A stretch of 64,000 bases of DNA from Bacteriovorax stolpii. GTDB lineage: Bacteria > Bdellovibrionota > Bacteriovoracia > Bacteriovoracales > Bacteriovoracaceae. Of this stretch, positions 14,806-22,536 are shown one piece after another (the stretch's first letter is position 1; every line of letters starts with the position of its first letter). Under the pieces are notes generated by a model that did not search any database, was not told the origin of the DNA, and saw nothing but the letters and a program-made list of their open reading frames with translations. Location of the stretch: the NCBI GenBank assembly GCA_945883845.1, contig CAMCYI010000006.1:100292-164291 (forward strand). Reading direction: 5' to 3'. The translations under genes and the position numbers were made by a program.

Positions 14806-16008
14806 ATGATCACAAAAATTTACTCTATTCTGCTGACTGGACTCCTTTTTTTGAGCTTTGAGGCAAGTGCTAAAAGATTTAAGTCCGGTCCATGGCTTTT
14901 TGAGCTGCATACCAATAACGCTACGGTTCCTTTCATCGTTCATTTCAGGTGGAAGGGAAAGAAACTGCTTGGGGAGCTCGATAATGGACTTGAGAAAATC
15001 GCTCTGCATGACATTACTGTTAAGGATGATCAAATCATTATTCCTATTCAGACCTATGAAATCACCATGGAGCTGTCCAAACAGAACGATAAAATTTACT
15101 CCGGCTACCTGATCCGGCATAACAAGAACCCAATCGTCAAAACAGCAGTTAAGGCGACACAAGGAGTGAAACATCGCTTCCCCAGCAACCGCATCAAACC
15201 AGAGAAAGACTACACGGGCAGATACCGGGTGGAAATTCTCGACGAAGACGGAGCTAAAAGTCAGGGTGTTCTCGTACTTAAGCAAAAAGAGTCTGCCTTA
15301 ACGGGAAGCCTGCTGACGCCGACTGGTGATTACAGGTATTTTGAAGGCTTCGTTTCAGGCAACGAAATCTCAGGCGTGAGTTTTGACGGAATGTTTAACT
15401 ATCGCATCAACGGTACCGTAAAAGAAAACGTTTTCGAGGGTTCACTTCTTTCCAACTACAAACTGAAAATTTCCGGAAAGCTTGATCCAAAAGCTGATTT
15501 GCCAGATGCTTACGCACAAACACAATTAGAGAAGCTCGATTTTGCTTTTCCAGATCTCAATGGGAAAATGATTTCTCTTCAGGGCAAACAATTTGCCGGT
15601 CGACCTGTGATTGTTCAGTTCTTCGGTTCTTGGTGCCCGAACTGCATCGACGAAATGAATTATCTGATTCCGTGGTACAAGCAAAATCACAAACGTGGAA
15701 TAGATATCATTGCTCTGGCGTTTGAAAGATCTCTCGATCAGGAACTCGCAAAAACGCAACTTCGCAAAATCCAGAAAGTGAAACAAATCCCTTACACTCT
15801 GCTCATCGCGGGATCTACTGCTGAAGAGAAACCTAAAGATAGGATCCCCGGAATTAAGAACTTCATCTCTTTCCCTACAACGATTTTCCTTAATAAAAAG
15901 CACGAAGTTGTGAAAGTTCACGCTGGTTTCACAGGTCCGGGCACAGGTGAGTTCTTTGAAAAATGGAAAAAAGAGTTTAACCAGACTGTGGATGGATTAC
16001 TTAAATAA
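14806..16008 (+). CDS. Secreted TlpA-like thiol-disulfide oxidoreductase with N-terminal beta domain
   Basis: A 400-aa protein with signal peptide (MITKIYSILLTGLLFLSFEA, SAKR). Residues about 25-240 form two beta-rich, lipocalin-like repeats (TGRYRVEILDEDG, LTGSLLTPTGDYRYFEGF). Residues about 250-400 are a TlpA/ResA thioredoxin domain with the redox motif WCPNC (Cys277, Cys280) and cis-Pro loop ISFPTTIFL. Likely reduces or isomerises disulfides in the periplasm. The next gene starts within its stop codon (TAATG). Confidence 0.85.
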   Translation: MITKIYSILLTGLLFLSFEASAKRFKSGPWLFELHTNNATVPFIVHFRWKGKKLLGELDNGLEKIALHDITVKDDQIIIPIQTYEITMELSKQNDKIYSGYLIRHNKNPIVKTAVKATQGVKHRFPSNRIKPEKDYTGRYRVEILDEDGAKSQGVLVLKQKESALTGSLLTPTGDYRYFEGFVSGNEISGVSFDGMFNYRINGTVKENVFEGSLLSNYKLKISGKLDPKADLPDAYAQTQLEKLDFAFPDLNGKMISLQGKQFAGRPVIVQFFGSWCPNCIDEMNYLIPWYKQNHKRGIDIIALAFERSLDQELAKTQLRKIQKVKQIPYTLLIAGSTAEEKPKDRIPGIKNFISFPTTIFLNKKHEVVKVHAGFTGPGTGEFFEKWKKEFNQTVDGLLK

Positions 16009-16340
16009 TGTTGAAAACAATAGGATTGCTGATCCTCTCAAATCTTTTCATGACCTATGCGTGGTATGGTCACCTGAAAACACTTTCTACTAAGCCTCTT
16101 TGGATCGCCATTTTCCTCAGTTGGGGAGTGGCATTCTTCGAATATTGTTTTCAGGTTCCGGCCAATCGGATCGGCTTTGGATACTTTTCCCTCGCCCAGT
16201 TAAAAATCATCCAGGAAGTTATCACGATGGTGGTATTTTCAGGTTTCGCTTTTTTCTTTATGAAAGAACCACTCAACAGGAATTTCTTCTATGCTTCTCT
16301 GTGCCTCGTAGGTGCAGTCTATTTTGTTTTCAAAAAATAA
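16008..16340 (+). CDS. DMT-fold small membrane protein, DUF486 family
   Basis: A 110-aa protein with four transmembrane helices, matching DUF486 nearly throughout: FMTYAWYGHLK, WGVAFFEYCFQVPANRIG, FSLAQLKIIQEVITMVVFSGFAFFF, and CLVGAVYFVFKK. The family is related to small multidrug-resistance transporters, but its substrate is unknown. Start and preceding stop share bases (TAATG). It ends one base before the stop of a convergent membrane-protein gene. Confidence 0.9.
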   Translation: MLKTIGLLILSNLFMTYAWYGHLKTLSTKPLWIAIFLSWGVAFFEYCFQVPANRIGFGYFSLAQLKIIQEVITMVVFSGFAFFFMKEPLNRNFFYASLCLVGAVYFVFKK

Positions 16341-16931
16341 TTAGTCTTCCTGTTTTTCGTCATCTTCGTTCTGCTCAAGCTCTTCCGTACCCTCGTAATC
16401 ATTATCATCACGCTTGAGACTTTCGTTCTCACTTGGCCGGGACGAAAAGTTTCCGGGCAGCTTTTGAAGATGGCCCTGGGATTTAATATCGTAAGCAGGT
16501 GCCTTGATCCTGGACCGTACAAGCTCCACCCCTTGAGAGCGAACGGCAATGCCGAGGCTCCCGGCAAGAAGCCCAAGCGTACTTACAGCTATCAGTACTT
16601 TAGACTGCCATTGAAGTGTGATAAAAATTGCAGTGAACGAAAGAATTGTCGCAATCGTGTTCAGACCAGTCATGATCTCAGCAGTTGATTCATGTTTCTG
16701 AATTAATTTTTTTTCTACAACACCTTCTACTCTTTCTTCGTCGAGCTCACCTGTTTTAAGAGTCAGGTATCCAGCTCCAGATAACAGCATCTGCAATCCG
16801 ATAATGATGAATAAAGATTTCTTCGACGTGTTCTGAGTGCGTTTAAGAGCAACGAAAAGAACAAATAAGGGGACAATAAATGTGAGTACCAGAAGGCAGA
16901 TGCCGGAAAAGGAATGAGAAACATGCTCCAT
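16341..16931 (-). CDS. Membrane protein, DUF2231-like, with charged C-terminal tail
   Basis: A 196-aa protein with four predicted helices (residues about 8-30, 40-58, 85-105, 110-130). The loop GYLTLKTGELDEERVEGVV followed by HESTAEIMTGLNTIA resembles DUF2231 membrane proteins, including the conserved His after the first helix pair. The last 45 residues are highly charged (DDNDYEGTEELEQNEDDEKQ). AAGGA lies before the ATG and a TATAAT-like box is visible upstream. Function unknown. Confidence 0.65.
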   Translation of the reverse strand: MEHVSHSFSGICLLVLTFIVPLFVLFVALKRTQNTSKKSLFIIIGLQMLLSGAGYLTLKTGELDEERVEGVVEKKLIQKHESTAEIMTGLNTIATILSFTAIFITLQWQSKVLIAVSTLGLLAGSLGIAVRSQGVELVRSRIKAPAYDIKSQGHLQKLPGNFSSRPSENESLKRDDNDYEGTEELEQNEDDEKQED

Positions 16932-17245
16932 AAAAATCCTTCGCGAGTTTGACTAAAATTATTATAGAAGTCTTTTTCCGAAACATCGAAAAAATCACCG
17001 TCAAAAAAACGGCGCTTTTGCCCCTATCGGAGATTCAGTTCTAAGGGCCATCTGCCTATTTTCTGTAAAGGCAATGTCAGAACCTTACCCTGGCCTTCAA
17101 TTATGCAAGCAAATGTTAGCTAAATCGAGGCTTTGTCAAAAAACTTACATTGGCTTTTATTTTTAACCCTGTTTTAATTTTCAATACCAAACACACGTAA
17201 GCGAGACAGTAAAAAAGTCTCGCCCTGTAACAAGGAGAACTAAGG
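16932..17245. other. 314-bp non-coding region upstream of the dksA-like gene
   Basis: Holds the divergent promoter area for the two flanking genes. Short inverted repeats are visible (TGCCT/AGGCA around 17049-17069, TAAGG/CCTTA around it) and a stronger hairpin at 17201-17223, suggesting a long structured leader. I see no coding frame and no clear -35/-10 pair for the plus-strand gene. Confidence 0.4.
17201..17223 (+). promoter_or_regulatory. Leader hairpin before the dksA-like gene
   Basis: A perfect 7-bp stem GCGAGAC (17201-17207) and GTCTCGC (17217-17223) with a 9-nt A-rich loop. It ends about nine bases before the AAGGAG ribosome site. No T run follows, so it is not a terminator; it may stabilise the message or present a binding site. 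Confidence 0.5.
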
Positions 17246-17683
17246 ATGTCAGTTCGACTAAACAGTCACTTGTCAGATAAGCAGAGTGCCATGCTTCGCG
17301 ACAAGCTTTTGAGTGAAGCAGAGCGTATCAGAACTAACTTTCAATTGAAGAAAGCTGAATACGAGAACAACTCAATTACCGGAGCTAAAGACGAAGTGGA
17401 TACTGCCAATGACAGTATTCTCCTTGCTGCAGATATGCGTTTCTCCAATCGTGAGAGCTTGTATTACAAGAAGATCATGAAGACCCTAAGCAAGGTCGAA
17501 ACAGAAGCCTACGGCATGTGTGACGACTGTGGTGATCCCATCACATATCAGCGCCTCATTGCTCGTCCAACTTCAGAGATGTGCATTCTTTGCAAAGAAG
17601 AGTCTGAAAGAGAAGAGAATCAAAACTTCTTTGAGAGACGCTCTAAATCTCTCGGACGTGAGATGACAGTCAGCGGAGTCTAA
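17246..17683 (+). CDS. DksA/TraR family zinc-finger transcription regulator
   Basis: A 145-aa DksA-like protein that would insert its coiled coil into the RNA polymerase secondary channel and modulate initiation with ppGpp. The coiled coil spans residues about 10-85, with the acidic tip near DEVDTANDS. The four-Cys zinc finger is CDDCGDPI (residues about 93-96) and CILC (about 114-117), followed by EESEREE. A strong ribosome site AAGGAG precedes the ATG. Monocistronic, with a hairpin leader and its own terminator. Confidence 0.88.
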   Translation: MSVRLNSHLSDKQSAMLRDKLLSEAERIRTNFQLKKAEYENNSITGAKDEVDTANDSILLAADMRFSNRESLYYKKIMKTLSKVETEAYGMCDDCGDPITYQRLIARPTSEMCILCKEESEREENQNFFERRSKSLGREMTVSGV

Positions 17684-17710
17684 AGAATCTTTTAAAGTTC
17701 AAATCATCAA

Positions 17711-17737
17711 AAAGCCTTCCTCCGGAAGGCTTTTTTT
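17711..17737 (+). terminator. Terminator of the dksA-like gene
   Basis: A 10-bp stem AAAGCCTTCC / GGAAGGCTTT with a TCC loop and a run of T. The next gene starts at 17747. Confidence 0.93.
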
Positions 17738-17746
17738 ATTAGTGTC

Positions 17747-18388
17747 ATGTCTATGATTGAATACGTGATCGAGTCCAATCCAGATGACAGAGTTTTAAAC
17801 CGAGCTTCACAGATTGTGAGAGACGGAGGACTTGTCTCGCTGCCCACAGAAACAAACTGGGTGATCTGTGCCTCCCCTTTCAGCGACAAAGGTTTGGATA
17901 AGCTTTATCAGATCCGTAACGTTGATCGCCACAAACACTTCACACTTCTCTGTAACAGTTTTAAAAAGGCGATGGAGATTGCATTTATTGAAGACTCTGC
18001 TTATTCGGTGATGAAAAAAATTGTCCCGGGCCCCTATACTTTTATTTTCGAGCCTCAGAAGAAAATATCGAAATATCTCAAGGCGTCCAAGATGGATCAC
18101 GAAGTCGGAGTGAGATTCTCTCCCTCTGTTCTTCTCCGTAAATGGCTTGAGAATTTTGATGATGTCCTGATCTGCACTCATCTCAATCATCAGATGCTCG
18201 GCGAAGAAGATGAATCACTCCCTATTTACGGCGCACTCATCGAAGATTCATTCTCCAACAGTATTGATCTCATCCTTGATCCAGGTGAATACAATTTTCT
18301 GGGTCAGACAACGGTCGTCGACTGGACTTCGGGCGCTCCGGAAGTCATTCGTGAAGGTGTCGGGAGTACTAAAATTTTCCAGAGGTAA
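17747..18388 (+). CDS. YrdC/Sua5/YciO-family protein (threonylcarbamoyl-AMP synthase-like)
   Basis: A 213-aa protein of the Sua5/YciO/YrdC fold. Matches include IVRDGGLVSLPTETNWVI (the ATP/threonine pocket; family consensus PTxTxYGL), LYQIRNVDRHKHFTLLC (the KxR...KP/HF segment) and PGPYTFIFE. The combination Q-I-R-N-V-D-R-H-K is closer to YciO-type proteins than to the essential tRNA t6A enzyme TsaC. It may make threonylcarbamoyl-AMP or only bind RNA. Starts right after a terminator; its stop lies 2 bases before the NDH-2 gene. Confidence 0.82.
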   Translation: MSMIEYVIESNPDDRVLNRASQIVRDGGLVSLPTETNWVICASPFSDKGLDKLYQIRNVDRHKHFTLLCNSFKKAMEIAFIEDSAYSVMKKIVPGPYTFIFEPQKKISKYLKASKMDHEVGVRFSPSVLLRKWLENFDDVLICTHLNHQMLGEEDESLPIYGALIEDSFSNSIDLILDPGEYNFLGQTTVVDWTSGAPEVIREGVGSTKIFQR

Positions 18389-18390
18389 TC

Positions 18391-19638
18391 ATGACACAAA
18401 AAAATATCGTCATCGTTGGCGGAGGATTCGGCGGCCTTTCTGCAGCCAGAATCCTTCTCAGGAAAAATCATAAAGTTACATTAATTGATCAGAGAAATTA
18501 CCATCTCTTCCAACCTCTGCTCTATCAAGTTGCCATGGCTGGTCTTTCACCTGCAGAAATTGCATACCCTTTACGTGCACTTATTGGGAGAAAGAAAAAT
18601 TGTAAGATTCTTCTAGGTAAAGTGATTGAAGTTAACAAATTCGAGAAATGGGTTCGTACAGAAACGAACAAAGTTCCATTTGATTCCCTGATCATGGCGT
18701 GTGGATCAACCTATACATACTTTGGTTCTGATCAATGGGAACCATTTGCTCCGGGACTTAAAACGATACCTCAGGCGACAGAAATCAGAAGAAGAGTGTT
18801 TCTAGCTTTCGAAAAAGCAGAACGGGAAGCTGATCTCAAGAAGCGCGAAGCCAATCTGACCTTTATTGTTATTGGAGGTGGACCCACAGGAGTGGAGCTC
18901 GCGGGAAGTTTGGGAGAGATCACTTCCTTCAATATTTATAAAGACTTTGATCATATCAACGCAAAACAGGCCAAGATCATTCTCATAGAAGCAGGGAGCA
19001 GAATTCTACCCAGCATGACAGAAAAACTTTCTGAAGAAGCGATGAAAGAATTGAGAGAACTCGGCGTTGAAGTCCGGCTCAATACGAGAGTGTCTGATAT
19101 CAACGCAGAGGGTGTTCGCATAGGTGAGGAGTTTATTCCTTCTTCCACGATTCTCTGGGCAGCCGGAGTTGCGGCCAATCCGATCAATAAAAGTCTTGGT
19201 ACAGAACTCGATAAGCAAGGCAGACTCTTCGTCTCACGTTTGCTCTCACTACCGGGCCATGATGACATTTACGTTATCGGAGATCAGGCCCGTTACGAAT
19301 GGGGTCCTGAAAAAACTCCACTTCCAGGACTGGCCCCGGTGGCCATGCAACAAGGGCGTTTCGTTGCACAGGTAATTGATCTCAAGGCCCGTAACAAAAA
19401 CCTACCTGATGAATTCAAATACGTTGATAAGGGTCAGATGGCGACCATAGGTCGAGGTCGGGCAGTCGCCATGTATAAGGGAATTGAGATGCACGGCTTT
19501 CTCGCCTGGATGAGCTGGCTGGTTGTGCACATTTATTATCTGATAGGATTCAAAAACAGACTCTTCGTGATTTTTCAATGGGCCTGGATGTATCTCACCT
19601 TTAGGCGAGAGGCCAGGCTCATCATTGAAAAAGAGTGA
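18391..19638 (+). CDS. ndh: Type II NADH dehydrogenase (NDH-2)
   Basis: A 415-aa membrane-associated flavoprotein passing electrons from NADH to quinone without proton pumping. The FAD motif is IVIVGGGFGGLSAARIL at residues 5-21, the NADH motif FIVIGGGPTGVELAGSLGEI near 155-175, and the second FAD contact DIYVIGDQA near 290. The C-terminus has hydrophobic/amphipathic helices (GFLAWMSWLVVHIYYLIGF) that anchor it to the membrane. HLFQPLLYQVAMAGLSPAEIA is typical of the family. Length is normal. Confidence 0.92.
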   Translation: MTQKNIVIVGGGFGGLSAARILLRKNHKVTLIDQRNYHLFQPLLYQVAMAGLSPAEIAYPLRALIGRKKNCKILLGKVIEVNKFEKWVRTETNKVPFDSLIMACGSTYTYFGSDQWEPFAPGLKTIPQATEIRRRVFLAFEKAEREADLKKREANLTFIVIGGGPTGVELAGSLGEITSFNIYKDFDHINAKQAKIILIEAGSRILPSMTEKLSEEAMKELRELGVEVRLNTRVSDINAEGVRIGEEFIPSSTILWAAGVAANPINKSLGTELDKQGRLFVSRLLSLPGHDDIYVIGDQARYEWGPEKTPLPGLAPVAMQQGRFVAQVIDLKARNKNLPDEFKYVDKGQMATIGRGRAVAMYKGIEMHGFLAWMSWLVVHIYYLIGFKNRLFVIFQWAWMYLTFRREARLIIEKE

Positions 19639-19649
19639 ATGCTTTTTGC

Positions 19650-21647
19650 TTAAGGAGGAAGGATCCTTCCTGGTCTTTCTATTAGCCGAAGTTGTTGAGC
19701 TCTAAGGCGACCTGCTTCACGGGCTGCTTCTGCAGCAACTCTGGCCGTTTCTGCTTCTGCTGCAACTCTGGCTGATTCTGCTTCTGCTGCAACTCTGGCC
19801 GCTTCTGCTTCTGCCGCAACTCTGGCCGCTTCTGCTTCTGCCGCAACTCTGGCCGTTTCTGCTTCTGCTGCAATTCTGGCCGTTTCTGCTTCTGCTGCAA
19901 TTCTGGCCGTTTCGGCTTCTGCTGCAATTCTGGCTGCTTCTGCTTCTGCCGCAATTCTGGCAGCTTCAACTCTTGCAGCTTCAGCAATCGCCGCATCTTC
20001 GCGGGCTGCCGCTTCCGGATCAGCTTCACGTTGAGCAAAACGAGCTCCGGAACTGAAGTCCTTAAAGAAATTAGCAATCGAGGGAACATAAGACTCCATC
20101 GATTCGCGGGCCTGCTGACAAGAATGGTAATAAGAGAAGAGTTCTGCGAAGCCTTCGCCTTGTGCAGCTTTAATGGCATTGGCCTCTGTGCGATCTTTCG
20201 TTGAACAATATCCATTAGTACAGAGACCAGTTAATAAAGTCTGAATTTTGTCCTTATCAGCACCATTGAGAAGGGCCTTCCACGTATTGGAGTTGGATAT
20301 ACTATGATCTCCGTTGATGGAATCCAGGTTATGACCGTGCTCATGAAGAAGAAGATTTGAAGAACCGTGATCATCATAAAGGTGGTTTACAACAATGCGA
20401 GTTGGTTGTTTTGGTTCGCCGAGGGTAGAACCGCCAGAACCTACTGTCGTGGCCCAAGAAACAGAGGCCAAGGCCGCTTCACTTCCATCCGTATGTGCAA
20501 TTTTATCCAGGTATGCTGGATCTGCCTGAGCAAGTGCTAGCGGGAATGAGGAATCGGCTGTGACACCATTACCGACGATTAGTCTTATAAAAGAACCTTT
20601 GGCTCTTAGTTCTTCATACAAAGTACGAGGGAATTTCTTAAGTTCGGCAAGGAACTGTTTTAGGTTTTCAAGCGACGGATCGTGACCTTCAGTTATTTCT
20701 ACGCCGTAAGTATCTCTGAGTTCAGCAATAAGGGCTTCTTTCGTTTCAGGCAATCCTTCAACGGGAGCGTTCGGGCAGTTAAATCTTTTGAACCTCTCAA
20801 CCCCATCTGAGCCTACCTCAACACAGTTATTCGGATTCACTGTGATCACTCCGTCTCCAATGGCAGTAATCCCGGCGGTAAGGGCACCATCTGCGACATT
20901 GACAGCATTGTCTTCAGCTCGATTTCCCAAGTCTGTTTGTACATCACGTGCGCCGTCAACAACACCATCACCATCAGTGGGCCGGTCGTCACGGCTTGTG
21001 ATACCGCGTGTAGCTTCAGGTCGAAGTGCCTGAATAGCAGCAACCTTAGCTTCCAGGTTTCTACACATTGGTTTTACTTTCTGGAACCCGCTCGTACAGA
21101 CTTCATTAACGAGATCGAACATCTGACTTGCTTGTTCTGCCTTATCAACGTTGGTCAATTCAGCAGCAAGTTGTGAAATCGACTTTCCAGAAGCACGAAA
21201 TTTCTGCTCACATGAAGCAAACGCGAGATTTTTTTGGGTTTGAGTTGAAGCCGGAATACAGCCAACATCTCCGAAAAGAATGGGCTGACACGGCATCTGG
21301 CCGGATCTGCAACTGGCAGCGAGAGCATTGTACTCTTCATTTTCTACATTCGCTGGAGATGTACAGAAGCGACGACCACCCGATGATCTTAATTTGCTGG
21401 GCCAGCCAGCGAAGAAACAATCGTATTCTCCGGCCGCTATGGCTTCATCAATGAGGAAAGAAAAATTCATCGTTACTTTCTTGTCTGTACCTAACGGCAT
21501 AGGACTTTCAGCAATGAATTTCTTGTAAGCAATTAGCGCTTCTATTTTTTGCTTGTGTGTGAGCGTGGCGAATTTCTGGAAGTTCAGAAGTTTTGCCTGC
21601 GCAGAAAAAGAAATAAACAGGGCGATTGCCAAAATCGTAATTTTCAT
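19650..21647 (-). CDS. Secreted anthrax-lethal-factor-like zinc metallopeptidase with Ala/Glu repeat tail
   Basis: About 665 aa. The signal peptide MKITILAIALFISFSAQA fixes the start at 21647 (AGGA six bases upstream); the frame is open to 21824, but that part is not signal-like. Residues about 25-260 are Cys-rich, with a Gly/Asp linker (DDRPTDGDGVVDGARD). The catalytic domain shows FPRTLYEELRAKGSFIRLIV, the zinc motif LLLHEHGHNLD (His about 434) and the third-ligand segment GEGFAELFSYYHS (Glu about 499), as in anthrax lethal factor HEFGHAVD and NEAEFFAEAFRLMHS. The tail is about nine copies of a 9-residue A-R-[IV]-A-A-E-A-E-x repeat, probably a long helix. Likely a protease acting outside the cell. 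Confidence 0.8.
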   Translation of the reverse strand: MKITILAIALFISFSAQAKLLNFQKFATLTHKQKIEALIAYKKFIAESPMPLGTDKKVTMNFSFLIDEAIAAGEYDCFFAGWPSKLRSSGGRRFCTSPANVENEEYNALAASCRSGQMPCQPILFGDVGCIPASTQTQKNLAFASCEQKFRASGKSISQLAAELTNVDKAEQASQMFDLVNEVCTSGFQKVKPMCRNLEAKVAAIQALRPEATRGITSRDDRPTDGDGVVDGARDVQTDLGNRAEDNAVNVADGALTAGITAIGDGVITVNPNNCVEVGSDGVERFKRFNCPNAPVEGLPETKEALIAELRDTYGVEITEGHDPSLENLKQFLAELKKFPRTLYEELRAKGSFIRLIVGNGVTADSSFPLALAQADPAYLDKIAHTDGSEAALASVSWATTVGSGGSTLGEPKQPTRIVVNHLYDDHGSSNLLLHEHGHNLDSINGDHSISNSNTWKALLNGADKDKIQTLLTGLCTNGYCSTKDRTEANAIKAAQGEGFAELFSYYHSCQQARESMESYVPSIANFFKDFSSGARFAQREADPEAAAREDAAIAEAARVEAARIAAEAEAARIAAEAETARIAAEAETARIAAEAETARVAAEAEAARVAAEAEAARVAAEAESARVAAEAETARVAAEAAREAGRLRAQQLRLIERPGRILPP
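19744..19959. repeat. Tandem 27-bp repeat, eight full units
   Basis: Units of the type GCCGTTTCTGCTTCTGCTGC followed by AACTCTG, eight in direct tandem with partial units on both sides, all in frame within the metallopeptidase gene. Units differ at a few silent or conservative positions (I/V, A/T/S). In-frame tandem repeats of this kind are prone to copy-number change. Confidence 0.92.
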
Positions 21648-21779
21648 ATGTTTCCTCACCTTTCCCTTATCGGTTGGGAGGCTCAAGGCATTAAATTTAT
21701 GATTTTCCCATCGTGACGTTTCTGAATAATCTGGGGCATCTCTAGGAACCTCACCTGAAAAAGTGTCTATCTTCTGGAC

Positions 21780-22339
21780 ATGCCCTGTTCTAATTTCATC
21801 AAGGATTATTTTCCTCATCTTCAAGGAAAGACGGAAGACCGAAAAACTCTGTTTTTACTTCCCCCCAATGGCGGAGAGAATATTCTCGATCACGTCTACG
21901 CGAATCACTTCTGCTACCGCGGTTATCGCGTAACGATGCTGACGAAGTGGGATTTTCAAGATGAAGCAAGTCTCGTTCCTACGATGCATGATAGAGGTAC
22001 GGTCCGTGCCCTCGCAGCGATGAGAAATACTCTCGATTACATCAATCCTGAACGTGTAGGCCAGGTAGGAATACTCGGCACGAGTGTCGGTGCCATTTCT
22101 GCAAGTCTTGCGATGAGCGTAGACGATCGAATTGCAGCTTGTCGGAGGTGCAGAACCGTCCAACGTCATTCATCATCGCAACCAAGGATATCACAGTACC
22201 TACAGCAAACCAGGAGTTACTGGCCGCAGGCGAAGATGGGATTCTTCGCACAGAAGGAAATCATTTTGACGTCATCGTTGAGACGAGCAAAAAACAGAAG
22301 AAGAGAATTTTTGATTTTTTTGAGAAACAACTTCAGTAA
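21780..22339 (+). pseudogene. Decayed alpha/beta-hydrolase gene
   Basis: Starts well (MPCSNFIKDYFPHLQGKTED, LLPPNGGENILDHVYANHF) and keeps the nucleophile elbow GILGTSVGAISASLAMS near residue 120. After DDRIAA the protein sense jumps: the next few codons make sense only in a second frame (LVGGAEPSNVIHH), and the C-terminus (SFIIATKDITVPTANQELLA to FDFFEKQLQ) only in a third. The catalytic-acid region between these blocks is largely missing, so there is an internal deletion plus frame changes, not a single error. The intact relative would have been a hydrolase of perhaps 300 residues or more. A terminator follows. Confidence 0.75.
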
Positions 22340-22344
22340 AAAAA

Positions 22345-22374
22345 AAGCCCCCGGCGCGAGACGGGGGCTTTTGT
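22345..22374 (+). terminator. Terminator after the hydrolase pseudogene
   Basis: AAGCCCCCG (22345-22353) pairs with CGGGGGCTT (22362-22370), preceded by an A run and followed by TTTTG. Confidence 0.9.
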
Positions 22375-22388
22375 AACTTACAGACTGA

Positions 22389-22471
22389 TGGTGCTCGGTG
22401 AGGGACTCGAACCCCCACGCTCGCGCACTAGGTTCTAAGCCTAGCGTGTCTACCAATTCCACCAACCGAGC
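22389..22471 (-). tRNA. tRNA-Leu (anticodon UAG)
   Basis: A class II tRNA on the minus strand: acceptor stem GCTCGGT with ACCGAGC, D-arm GGTGGAATTGGTAGACAC, anticodon stem-loop CTAGG-CTTAGAA-CCTAG giving anticodon TAG (reads CUA), a long variable arm (TGCGCGAGCGT) and T-arm with GGTTCGAGTCC. The 3' CCA is encoded. No integrase or att-like duplication is seen beside it. Confidence 0.97.
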
Positions 22472-22536
22472 ATTGGCCTGCAAGAGTCGTTGATTATGGC
22501 GAAGCACCGTTTTAATGGCAAGAGCTTTGGAGACGA

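Noticed and set aside
19744..19959. CRISPR array
   Set aside because: The 27-bp units are contiguous without spacers and are coding in frame.
19682..20215. A 177-aa Gln/Lys/Arg/Pro-rich protein in another frame of the repeat region
   Set aside because: It is an alternative-frame shadow of the Ala/Glu repeat in the metallopeptidase; composition is explained by the 27-bp unit.
21648..21824. N-terminal 59-residue extension of the metallopeptidase
   Set aside because: A proper signal peptide with ribosome site starts at 21647; the upstream stretch is the intergenic region and overlaps the opposite gene start.
22139..22339. Separate 66-aa gene
   Set aside because: Its residues are the C-terminus of the upstream hydrolase in a shifted frame; annotated as part of the pseudogene.
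22389..22471. tRNA-Leu as integration site of a mobile element
   Set aside because: No integrase gene, no repeated tRNA 3' segment, and ordinary genes on both sides.
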